A stretch of DNA of 64,000 nt, taken from assembly GCA_034620365.1 (NCBI GenBank), contig JAQGEQ010000079.1, positions 620,001-684,000 of the forward strand, in the 5' to 3' direction. Numbering within the stretch: position 1 is the stretch's first letter; every line of letters begins with the position of its first letter. This document shows positions 40,753 through 51,705 of the stretch, in pieces. The stretch is from Pegea sp. RAD2-039 (Eukaryota > Chordata > Thaliacea > Salpida > Salpidae). The notes beneath the pieces are model-generated. The model was not told the DNA's origin, made no database searches, and saw only the letters and a program-made list of their open reading frames with translations. Position numbers and translations under genes: made by a program.

Positions 40753-41788
40753 GACAGGGTATTATCTCTACATGGTACTAAGTACCTTCTGAGCATTATT
40801 GAACATAAATAATAAGATGTCTATTGAAGTTCTTTTTTCGATCAGCATTAATGATTCTAACATATTTAACTTTCTTGTTATTTTTCTGTGCTGTAAAAAA
40901 TCTATTTTTATGAATATCAAGAGATTCTTTTTAAAAAGTATTTTTTTAATTCTCTTTCTTTAAAACAAGTAAGATAGAAAAACACTAAAATGCTTATGGT
41001 AAGTTTTAAACTTATATTTCTACATCAGTTGATGTCTTGCACTTTTGCGACTGACACAGCGGAAAAATTGACAATTTTTTGTTATATCTACATTGATTAT
41101 AAGAAACGTTGAATCCAAACTGATATAACATAGCAATACAAGTTTGTGAAATATTAAAGACAATGTGATTGATTCTGTTCGTAGTAAACCAAAAATAGTT
41201 TTTGATAAAACAACAGAATTATTTAGAAAATAAATTCAATTTGTGTTAATTTTTAGAGCTGATTTTACTAATCTTTGAACGGACTGCCTCACACACATTG
41301 AAAATAGTTAAATAAGTTCTATACATCTAGCGATTTTTTTCTACATCATTTGTTGCTTCTTGACTTTCTAAAAGATTTCAACAAAGCTTTTAAAGTATTT
41401 TTTTATTGTGCCAATCGATAAATACAAAGTACTATATTATGCAATCTTTTCCAGTTCTGCCACAAAAACTTTCAAATTTTAAAAGATGAGAATTGAAGTT
41501 TACTTAGATTGAGCAATTTGAAGTCTTTGCTCAAAAAGACTACCTTAAATGCTTCAAAGTGAATATAATTTTCTCCTACCAAAGTTTGATGGTTATTGTA
41601 AAATGTTGTTATAGAAATATTAGCTTTGTAATGAAGTCATGATAAAAAGTATGGAGCACTTATAAAAAGTTAATTGACGAAAAATCCTAGCATACAAAAG
41701 TAGCACCAAAATATTAAAAAACAACGAAAACTGTATCTGTTCAGTAGTTAGTCATCTAAAAAATGAGAGTTATTGGCAGTTGCAGTAT

Positions 41789-42313
41789 TTACTTTTTCTT
41801 AGAAAGAAAAAAATTCTGAAGTATATGTTGATACTTGTAAAAATAAAATCGAGCATCTTCCTTAGTTCGATTAAATTCAACTTTCTTTTGTTCAGTAATA
41901 ACAAATATAGTATTACAATGAATAATGAAGTAACTTCCTTCAATTAACTTGACTATAAAATCATCACGGAATTTAGTGACCGGAGAGTTTTTCCATTCAA
42001 TAGCCCCTTTTACAACTAGTTTAATCTCTTCAACTGAATCAGATCTAATTTCCATCGCATTAAAAACTATTTGTTCATGACCATAACCCATGTTGGCATG
42101 GGGATGGAAGTTTTCTAGGCCTTCTTTTATTTCTTTATGACTGCCTAAATGCAGAGGTCTCATGCATGTACCATGAATAAACCATGAGCTTTCTTCTTCA
42201 TAAAAGTTTCTGAAAGTCATTTTCGTGTTTTTCAAGATGTCAGCATAGTACTGATTAATGCGATCAGCAAATGACTCATATAAGTCCATCATATCATGCT
42301 GAAAATTAACCAT
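41789..42313 (-). CDS. NTF2-like domain protein (G3BP/NXT-like fold)
   Basis: An intronless minus-strand frame of 174 residues that is almost entirely one NTF2-like domain. FADRINQYYADIL, FRNFYEEESSWFIHG and the late YFIIHCNTIFV align with the QYY, RFYG..S..HG and Y.HNDIF positions of the NTF2 domain in G3BP and NXT proteins. The G3BP acidic, RRM and RGG parts are missing, as are FG-nucleoporin or p15-specific signs that would settle the subfamily. The ATG at 42313 is followed by a TTTTCAG sequence, so this could also be the last exon of a spliced gene. It lies between mini-integrins 1 and 2 without an obvious functional link. It may be a retrocopy; the frame is intact, which argues for use. 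Confidence 0.6.
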   Translation of the reverse strand: MVNFQHDMMDLYESFADRINQYYADILKNTKMTFRNFYEEESSWFIHGTCMRPLHLGSHKEIKEGLENFHPHANMGYGHEQIVFNAMEIRSDSVEEIKLVVKGAIEWKNSPVTKFRDDFIVKLIEGSYFIIHCNTIFVITEQKKVEFNRTKEDARFYFYKYQHILQNFFLSKKK

Positions 42314-44198
42314 CTTTAAAATGTTTCGTGACTAAAATCTAAAAAGGAAATTCAATCATTCAAAGTAAGACAAAACAAAAAATAATAATATTTTTAACTA
42401 TAAATATATAGTATATATTAACTATAAATTATCAACAAATTACAAGTAAAAGCTTTAATGCATTTAGTTAAGAAGAAAGTAATTTCAATTAGGTTTGTTA
42501 AAATATAAATTTTTAATAATGTATTTAAAGATATTTTAAGAAAAAATTTACTTAAAATATGATATTGGAATATAAATCATTTATTAATAAATGATAAAAT
42601 AATTATATAAATTTCATAAACTCATCTAAGACAAGATGAATAAAGATTGAAAATTGATCAAGTATCAACTTAAATACTATATTATTAAAATTAGTAAGGA
42701 CTTATAGTAACAATTGTCTTTCTTGTGCATTCAGTTGCTCATCAATTTTAGTTATGGATTCATAAGCTATCAGAGACAGTCTATTGTTAAACACTCATAC
42801 CCTATCTGTTTGGTATATTTTCTACCCGGTATAATCTTTCTTTTTAATTTTAAATGTATTCTCCATAGTTGCAAAAAAATCTTTCTTAGAAATAGCAAAA
42901 ATAAGATTAATTGTATACTAATCAAAGCTGTCATATAGCAGACAACCCTTATTAAACAAATTCCATATAATTTAATACTTTGTTAAAGATTAAAAAGCTA
43001 TTTATATTTAAGACTTAAATCCTAATAAAGCTAATAACTAAAAAAGTAATAAATAAAACTAGATCCATACTAACTTGAACCCAATTAAGTTTTGACAAAG
43101 TTTTTTATTCATTTTGATTAGATGAAAAAATGGAGGAACAATAATTTTATCATTGACAACCAAGGACTTATCATTATTAAAATTTAAAACACTAAATTAG
43201 ATTTTGATTAGGTTTTATAAAATATAACAACTCAAGTAGTATTTCAACATGTTTTAAGAATAAATAAATTAATTTAAGATAAATCATTCCTAGATAAATC
43301 AGTTGCTGATATATAATAAAACAATTCTATAAATTTTATGTATTTATTTAAAATAAGATGTATTAAATTTAGAAAACTATCAAATAAGTTATTTAAGTAG
43401 AATACTAATCAAGAAAAGTAAATCAAACTATCAACTTATTTCTGCTTTTTATAAAATTAAAATATTTATCTTAACAAATATAAACTACCTGTGTCTCTAA
43501 AAATTTATCTATTCACCATAAAAACAAGCAAAATTGTGAAACATAAATATATTTTATTTAATATTACCCTATTTTTTATTGAATTGACATCCACAGTCTT
43601 TCAGGTTTTGATCTTTAATCAATTCACAATATATAAAATATATATAATAAATAACTACTGAAAAAGAACTTAATTGTAAATAAAACTATAGCTCCATTAA
43701 AATACAGGAAGTAACTGGGCATCTAGTAAATGTTTAAGACAATAAACTGAAATTATAAAAACTTTTTAGCTTAGTTTCATCTTGTTTCAAATTGGAGAAA
43801 ACATAAACTGCAACTATCACTGTACAACCTTAACTGATGCTTCTAGAAGAGAGGCCGATAAAGTACAAACCGGCAAAACCATAGCTTAATTTAACTTTAC
43901 GTATGCGGCAGGTAATCTTTTGTTATATAATTCTAATTTAGTAAATAGTATTGGAAAAAAATGAATAAATAAAAATTCAATAACTGGTTTAAAACACAAA
44001 TAAAAAAGATAAAACGTATTTTTTATAAGTATATTTTGATGTAAAATATATTTACATTAAGATTGGATTTCATTATTCGGTTTCTTTTTCAATAAGCTAA
44101 CTTTTTAAGATAAATTTTGAATTTAGTATCAAGCTTAGAGATGTGTAGAAAACAATTGTCTGAATTTATTTTAAGGAACTGTTTACAATATTTGCACG
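42314..44198. other. AT-rich intergenic sequence
   Basis: No gene, RNA or mobile-element end is recognised. A patch near 43885-43925 (TTTACGTATGCGGC) resembles a patch near 51465-51500 (TTTACGTATGCGGT), which may be shared flank sequence of the mini-integrin duplicons. Confidence 0.4.
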
Positions 44199-44312
44199 TC
44201 GATGAAGAAGAAATAAAAGTAAAGTTTTGATTTTATTGATATATATTAAAGTATTGTTTTTTATATTGTTAGATGATAACATCTGAAGATGATTCAAACG
44301 AAAAAGTATCCA
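44199..44312 (+). pseudogene. Inverted fragment of a fifth mini-integrin copy
   Basis: On the plus strand, opposite to the four genes, the end of exon 8 (GATGAAGAAGAAATAAAA to 44218), the whole of intron 8 (44219-44272, starting GTAAAG) and the start of exon 9 (ATGATAACATCTGAAGATGA from 44273) are preserved. The intron sequence itself, TTTTATTGATATATATTAA, matches mini-integrins 1, 2 and 4. Homology stops at about 44312, where reverse-transcriptase sequence begins. No upstream or downstream exon was found, so it is a non-functional relic. Confidence 0.75.
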
Positions 44313-45581
44313 ACATCTCACTATTATTAATGAGCTTACAGACAACCATGGAGGTTATACTCCTTGCGACATCATCTATCTCGATTTTGCTGAAAAATTT
44401 GATTCTGTTCCACACAACAAACTAATTACTGTCTTATAAAATTTAAAAATCAACACCTATATTACATTGAATAGAAGATTACTTATCAGGCAAAATGTAA
44501 CAAACTCGTGTTAAAAGATCTTTATCTACTTCTAGTCAAATCGCTAGTGGTGTTCCTCAGGGTTCTATTCTGGGTCCCCTTCTCTATTTGATTTTCATTA
44601 AAGACCTCATCAGAAGATTAGTAGCAGTAGATGATGTCATTGTGTTTGTGTATGCAGATGATATCAAGCTATTATCTTCTAATCCTTCAAAACTTCAAAC
44701 TGCACTACACACTGTAGAAAACTGGTCTATGAACTGGCAGCTCAGAATCCAGCTCACAAAGTCCGAGCTTATAACTTTCTCTCATAAACCTTACAGCAAT
44801 ATTCCATCAATGCATAATATTCCATTAATAATATATATAATATATAAAATTCTTATATAAAATTTAATATATATATAATATTCCATTAAGGCAAATTCCT
44901 TAAAACAATATTCTATCAATGGATTTATTGTTCAACGAATATCTTCGGTCTTAGACCTTGGTATTACCCTATCATCTAACTTTAAATGGTACAATTATGT
45001 TTTCAAAATCTTTGCAAAATCAATCAACTTTGTCTTCCTTATTATAAAGACCTTTAATTCTAAGAACCCATGCTTTCTTATCAATCTTTTCAAATTGTAC
45101 GTACATCCAATTCTTGAATACAATGTTAGTGCATGGATGCCATATCAAGTTGGTTATATAAAAAAAATCGAGTCTGTTCAGGCAACTTTTACGAGATTGG
45201 TATGCAGGAAGCTCAATAATAAATACGATAGTTATAAACATCGTCTCAGTTTCTTACATTTATATAGTTTGGAAATTTGACGGATTAAATACGACTTAAT
45301 TCTTATTTTTAAAATTATCCACAATTTAGTTGACCTTTAATTCAATGTTTTCTTTCCATTAGTCCATCCCTCAAGTTATATTAACTCAGACGATACACAT
45401 TACATCTAAATAAGCTCATATCACCTGGTACATTAATCAGAGCGAATTTTTCTCATACCACACAATTAGTACTTGGAACCAGCTGCTATCAGACAATGTC
45501 ATGTCAGAATCACTCGCGTTTTTCAAGCAGAATTTGAACTGTTATAATATTGCCGACACTGCCATTTCTAAACTGTGATTC
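44313..45581 (+). pseudogene. Broken non-LTR retrotransposon (reverse transcriptase part)
   Basis: Reverse-transcriptase sequence in three frames with stops: IIYLDFAEKFDSVPHNKLI (44369 onward, motif A), SGVPQGSILGPLLYLIF (about 44546, the B region), VYADDIKLLSS (about 44648, catalytic YADD), then DLGITLSSNFKW, HPILEYNVSAWMPY and IKKIESVQATFTRLV typical of the C-terminal part of Jockey/CR1-like elements. The 5' end, endonuclease and poly(A)/3' repeat are not seen. A small AT-rich insertion interrupts it (44813-44921). It inserted into, or was joined to, a mini-integrin fragment. Inactive. Confidence 0.85.
44813..44921. mobile_element. Small AT-rich insertion inside the retrotransposon
   Basis: The 16-base CAATATTCCATCAATG at 44797-44812 recurs with one mismatch at 44906-44921, and the sequence between is almost pure A/T with ATATATAAT palindromes. 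Removing the 109-base unit reconnects the reverse-transcriptase frame to ...INGFIVQRISSVLDLGI, so it is a later insertion with a target-site-like duplication. It could be a tiny MITE or a local duplication. Confidence 0.55.
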
Positions 45582-46190
45582 GTTTCTTTTTTATATTATT
45601 AACTTTTCTATTTTGTAATAGCTTATCCTAAATTAATTTCTTTTTAAAATGTTGTCAGTCAAAGGTCAAATTCTAAAAATCTTGTTAAATATTTTTCAGG
45701 TAGATTTATCAGATATTTACAAAAACCTTTGACAACAAGTCATCAGTTATCTGCTTAAATTGACTGCTGCTTTATTGATTCAATTCATCAACAAATCTAT
45801 AAAATCAAACAGTCTTAAAATAGTAAAAAACTACATCATAAAGTTCGCAAAGATCAAAATTAAGTAATAACTTCTATATATATGGTAAAGACCCATTAAA
45901 ATTGCTGTTATTTCAATATATGCTTCAATAAAGATTTAAATTCATTTTCTAAAGTTATAAAATGTTAAATGAATTAAAAAACAAAGCTTAAAGAGTTGAT
46001 GGAATTTTATTAAATCTTAAACATTTTTAAAATTTTTTTATTTCATTTCATTTCAACGAATTAATAAAAATCAAAACATAATTTTCAGAAAATAAGAAAT
46101 TTTACTCGTTTGAAGTGATACTCCATTGATAAATCAGTATACAAGTTGAAACACACAAGTATTTTCGAAATCATCTAGAATCATACAGTT
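45582..46190. other. Non-coding sequence after the retrotransposon
   Basis: Possible 3' UTR remnant of the retroelement followed by AT-rich sequence. I searched for the missing half of mini-integrin exon 9 here and did not find it. Confidence 0.4.
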
Positions 46191-49008
46191 TTCTCACCAG
46201 AACCATCTGTAACAAGTCAATGTAGGATAAGCATCAGAAGTCAATCAGAAGTTGTTCAAATAAATCATACCTTATATGTTGTTGATATCACAAAGCTTGT
46301 ACCAGTTTTAAGTTGACTCGATCCATTTTAATTCATCCAACCTAACTCACATTCACACAAGCAACCACTCAACAAACCAAATATAAAAAATTAAAACAAA
46401 CTTGTTGATTAGTGTTGAGAGAAAACCCGATTTGAGCAGACTCCAAACGTTTCGAAATATTTTGTTTTGTTCCCCCTTAAAAATAATTTACTAAAAATTG
46501 AAATTAACGAATATTTTCTTCTTTCAGTAATTTCTCAGATTAAACAAAAGTTTTTAAATATAGAGATATGCAATTTTACAGATGTTTTACGTGTTATAAA
46601 TACTTTATATAAATGTATTATTTCAAGATACTAACATAAACTCTATATAGTAACCAAACAGAAATTTAGATGAAAGTTCAAACATGTATTTAGAACATAC
46701 GAAACATTAAATAACTTTAATTTATAACCAAACTTTCAGGATATCTACAAGAATCAATTAAAATAAATTTAAAGTTGGAACCTTCTAGAGTCACAGTGTA
46801 AACCATTTTCTTCAGTCTTTCAACTATCTGATCCAAGGCATCAAAGTCATCAACTAAAAATACTTTTTCGTCTGAATCATCTCCAGATGTTATAATCTTA
46901 CAATAAAAAACAACTTAATATATATCAATAAAATCAAAACTTTACTTTTAGTTCTTCTTCATTGACAGATTTCCCAACACCAACAGCAAAAATAGTAATA
47001 TTAAGCGAACGGATCTTTTTTGATATCTTTGGTAAAGATCGAGGACTTGATGACCTACCAAAAATTTGTAAAATTTTCCTTACATTTTTTAATATAATTG
47101 ATCATGTATAATCATAAATCTTCATGAATGTATGTAGATAACAAAGATATCGACGAAAAAAATCAAAGTTTTAACAGAAATTTGTTGTTGGATAATTAGT
47201 TGTCAAAGTTTTCAATTTCTGCTAAATACTTTATGATATTATTTTAAAATATTATGTGACAGCATAATTATAACACGATTTACTATTTTTAATGTTTAAA
47301 ACTGGAACTCTTATTGATAAAAATTGCGAATATCACAATGATCTACTTTAAAAGATGTGATATATAAACAAATAATATCTGATATTATTATAATTATATT
47401 ATTTATTATCTGATATTATCCAGTTAGAATTCTCAACTACTTAGTTAACTATCTTTTTTGTAAACTTTGTTTTCATTTCTTCTTGTAAATTGCTAAATGT
47501 AATTTAAACGTAAAATGTAAAAGTTATTAAAAATATGAATTGACCTTCCATCAGTAAGAAGAATTATGACTCTTGCAACACTCCTACTTTCCCAGCTATC
47601 AGATGCTTTAAAATCCATTAAAGTTTTGTTTAAAGCTTCAGCAGTGTAGGTTGCCCCTCCCAAAAAATTGATGTTGGAAACAGCTTTCTACAAAAATTTA
47701 CTTTTTAATGAAAACTAATTGAGAGTATTTTACTTACATTTACTTTTATTAAATTCATTAATAACTGACAAAAAGCTTTTTTTTAAGTATGACTGACCTT
47801 AAATTTTTGAAAACCTTTGAATTTTCCCAATTTAATTTCAGTCCTTATGTTCGGTTGTTCGTCATATCTACAAATTTGCACCAATTTATGAATGAAAACA
47901 AAATTGAATAACTTTTTATTACTTACTGCATGTCTGAACGAAAATTTGAATACTGTATCACACCCAAATTTGTCTTTACTTTATTAACATTCTCAAAAAA
48001 CTGTTCTGCTAGCAGTTTTGTCCACTTCTTAACTTTCTTAAAACCTGGTTTTTTCACAGATGTTGATCCATCAAGAAGAAAGATCAAATCCAATTGATCA
48101 GGGGGACAATCTGATGAAACATTTTTAAGTTTTGCTAAATTTATTTTTAGAAAAAAAATCAGTTATAAGAGTAATAAAGAAACTTTCAAAGAAAATTATA
48201 AATCATAAAAAAATACTTATAAAACAATTTTACACATTGAGCAATTGATACAAAATATGTGATGATTGCTTTGGCTATTAAAATAAAAGTTTCAAAATCA
48301 CTGAAAGCTCACCAGGTTCGTGTAGCATACTCCTCCAGCTCTTTCCATCTGAGCTTTCATAGCATGACCCAGGAGTAAAAATTACGTTTGTACATTCAAC
48401 TTCACTACTTGGAGAACATGACTGACAACAAATGTGAAAAAAACAATTACTTAATCATGGGAAGATCAAAGTAATCATTAAGCACTTTGGAAGTTTTGCT
48501 GAATTATTAAATTACCAATTTGTTTAATTTTTTTTTTGAATATGATTGAAAAATTGGTTTTTGGATAATACTTTATTTTATTGAAGCTTTATGATTCCCG
48601 ATTTTCATTAAGAACTAACTATTATATTTTCATTGTTTAATTCATCAACTATTTGTCCGAGAGTTACATCATCCGAAGGTTGACTAAATCGAAGAAAAGA
48701 TGATTGATCCGTACAACTCAATCTATTTCCTTGGATAGCCTTCAAGTTAAAGCCACAACTAATCACTTCCCCAAGAGCTGTTAGAATTTAGTTTGTTTCA
48801 ATAAATTCGATTTACAAATTTACAAATTCTCAATTCAATTCATTTAAAGATTTAAACAGCTAGTAAAATTATAAATTTTTAAATATGAAGATTTTACGTT
48901 TCGCATCAGCTCGACGAAGCACTCCTGAATTTGCAAAGCTTTTTGGTGCTCCAACTACAAATCTGAAAAATATCTAGTTAGAAATAGTTTCTATAGCTTT
49001 TTTGATTC
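46191..49008. repeat. Duplicon, copy 1 (mini-integrin 2 exons 2-10 with introns and 3' flank)
   Basis: Nearly identical, introns included, to 57151-59963. Differences are scattered single bases and small indels. The match begins about 180 bases beyond the stop codon and ends inside intron 1. This degree of intron identity points to a recent duplication or gene conversion. Confidence 0.85.
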
Positions 49009-49267
49009 TATAAAGCTATATAGTAGATGTGGCTATATATATTGGTTGCTTATTTCCAAAATCTAAAACAACTTAAATTTACTTTATGCTATTTTTTTCT
49101 CTTTTAATAAAAAATGATTCTCCAAAATCAGTTTCTAGTGATGAACTCGTACTTGGGGTTAGTAAAGTCTCTTGTTTTGGTTCAATGTTAAATCCTTGTG
49201 TAAACAAAAAGGAACTAAACAAAAATCTTATTAGCAAGATATGGTAACTGGTGTTTTTTAATAACAT
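46369..49267 (-). CDS. Mini-integrin 2: truncated integrin alpha with I (vWA) domain
   Basis: Ten minus-strand exons: 49083-49267, 48898-48962, 48620-48777, 48313-48421, 47927-48110, 47798-47867, 47545-47687, 46946-47054, 46782-46896, 46369-46475, coding 414 residues. The ATG at 49267 is chosen because it gives a 185-nt exon 1 as in all sisters and starts a signal peptide (LLIRFLFSSFLFTQG). The propeller segment has FVVGAPKSFANSG, the true VGAP form, and cysteines in exons 3-5. The I domain has DGSTS-type MIDAS, GGATYT and LLTDG. The linker reads TVTLEG and exon 10 has ESAQIGFSLN. A one-base insertion relative to copies 1 and 3 changes the tail to VCFNFLYLVC and stops five codons earlier, so the hydrophobic tail is lost. 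It is likely secreted. No lesion is seen. Confidence 0.85.
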
Positions 49268-51705
49268 ATTAATGCTGTCAAACAATAACAAAATATTGCT
49301 AAAATGTTAAAGCACTTTCGAAGGCGTATAAAATAAAATAAATTGAATAAACTATTAAAAGAATCATAAGATTTTATAAAAGTGTGTAGTTTGTAATCAA
49401 AACAACTTTGTTTCATTTCAAAAACTCCGTTTAAAGAAAACAAACTAATTTTCACTCAGTTATTTTTGTTATTAATAAAATATTGACTAAGTTTTATTCA
49501 AATTATTTAACTCATACAGTTCCTAAACTGTGACCTATCGGCGAAAACCCAAAAAAAAAAGTTTGTCTGCAATAACAAAGTTATCTTTTCCTTAATTGAG
49601 ATGTAAAGAACTTATATACCATTAATAACTCTTTTATTGCAAGACAAATATTGCATAAACATTACGTATATCCTCTTGCTAACAGTTTTATTACATTCTA
49701 GGAGATGAAATTATTTTACGCGCTTTTGTATGTTACAACATTTCTAGACAATTCTAGCAATTTAGTTTTTCCTTTAAGCAGCAGAATATCAAATTAGTCA
49801 CATAGTATTGATACTGACAGCATCAAATAACATTTAATATATTCTTTTATTATAAATACCTCAATGTAAGCTGCGACAAAATTAGTCACAAAATTTGTTG
49901 TAATATTTTGTTTATAGATTAAATAAAAATAATTTGCTTTTAAGTCTATGCTTACCTTATCTAATAAATTCTATAAATATTCTTTTATATAACTACGATT
50001 GGTAATAAACTTTTGCTTACTTTATAAATTTTAAAAGTAAATTTTAAGAAAACAGCCACTGATAACTATTTATCCTCATAATTTAATCTCATTACTGAAA
50101 CATTATTTTGAAAAAATAGATCTTAACATTTATTGCTTCTAAAGTAAATTTTACTAACTAACCAAATTAATCTTTAGATCCATAATCAAAAAACTTTACA
50201 CTTTTAGAGAGAAAGCTGCTAAGACTTTCATTTAAAATTATTTCCGAACATATATCTAAATCTCTTAGAAACTTGAAAATACTAAAAAATGTAATAAACA
50301 TACTGTAGCTGATTTAGAAAATAAACAATTAGCTAAATAGTATCTTTACTGTTACTGAATGAGTAAAATTTAAAAAGTCATGACCAGAACCGGAAAATTT
50401 ACTCTACAGCAGTGTTTATTATTTAACCTTGGTACCTACGCAAAGACATGTGTTCTATTTATTTACAGTTTCTATTTATTGCTGATTAATTCAAACATTT
50501 TCAACAATTTGCAAATACTCATAACCACTTAATGACTATTTTGCCTTTCATTCATGAAGATTATTTTAACAAATAAGATAATACGAATAGACTCATTCTA
50601 TGATCTTCAACTTTCAATAGGATTGAAAAGTGATCAAAGTTTATAATTTACTTTGAATTTAAAATTTTAGTTGCAAACGATAGTCATCAAATTTATAACA
50701 AGTTGATTGAAGTTGCTTATTTAACACAAGTTACTACAAAATTATTCATTTGTTCAATTAAAAATTGTTAGTGAAGTAATTTTATTGTAATATTTTCTGG
50801 TATACTTCATTTTCATTGCTACATCTTTGATTTAAACACCAACAATTATGGCTAAAACTAAAAAATCCTGCTCACTTAACAGTTTATAACATAGATAAGT
50901 TTTAATATAAAAAAGGAAATAATGAATATAGATATTTCACTATCAGTTTCAAGTTTACCTTTTTTCAAATGCATCAAAAGTACCTTCTAAAGCTAAATTT
51001 TTCAATGAACTGAACAAATTTTTGCGACAAGTTAAAGCTACAAACAACTTTTCATAATTTTTTTTCTTTGTAATGAAGACTTAACGATAAAAAACAATAT
51101 AGGAAGAAGTTTATAAAAAAAAATAGATTATCAAAATTCATAAAATTGAGAAAAATTGCATAATTTGTTAGATGCAATTAATTCATATATATGAATCAGT
51201 TTATATAAATTACAAACTTTTCAGTGAAAATTCTTTTATAAATAAAAGCACTTAAAAATGAAAAAAATATTTAGTTTAAATTTAGGTGGTAGTTATCTTT
51301 ATAAACTTGAAAATCTTTTATGTCTGTAATAATAACAAATCTTTAGGTTAGCTTAATTGTAATATACGACAGCAGTGAAATGGGAGAACACCGCTTTATA
51401 CTTCATCAAAAAGATCTTATTATAACACGAGCCTATCAAAGTCAAGGTCTTCTTTAAATTACATTTACGTATGCGGTCAGAACTTTTTATTATATCATAC
51501 AATAACAAAAAGCGTATCAATCGTGAAAGTCTTTGACAACATCAGCTGGCTTATAAAACTCCAAACCTATAAAAGTTTGTATAAGATTAAAATTTAGAAA
51601 TTAACAACAAATTATTTAAATCATACTTCACACTTTGTAGACAGCACGAATTTTGTTCCCGTTTCCAATTGATTGTATCCCTTTTAATCCATCTCTCTTT
51701 CACAT
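49268..51705. other. AT-rich interval between mini-integrins 2 and 3
   Basis: Contains the 5' flank of mini-integrin 2 and the 3' flank of mini-integrin 3. About 51600-51700 keeps a diverged exon-like block after the stop of mini-integrin 3. No independent gene is supported. Confidence 0.45.
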
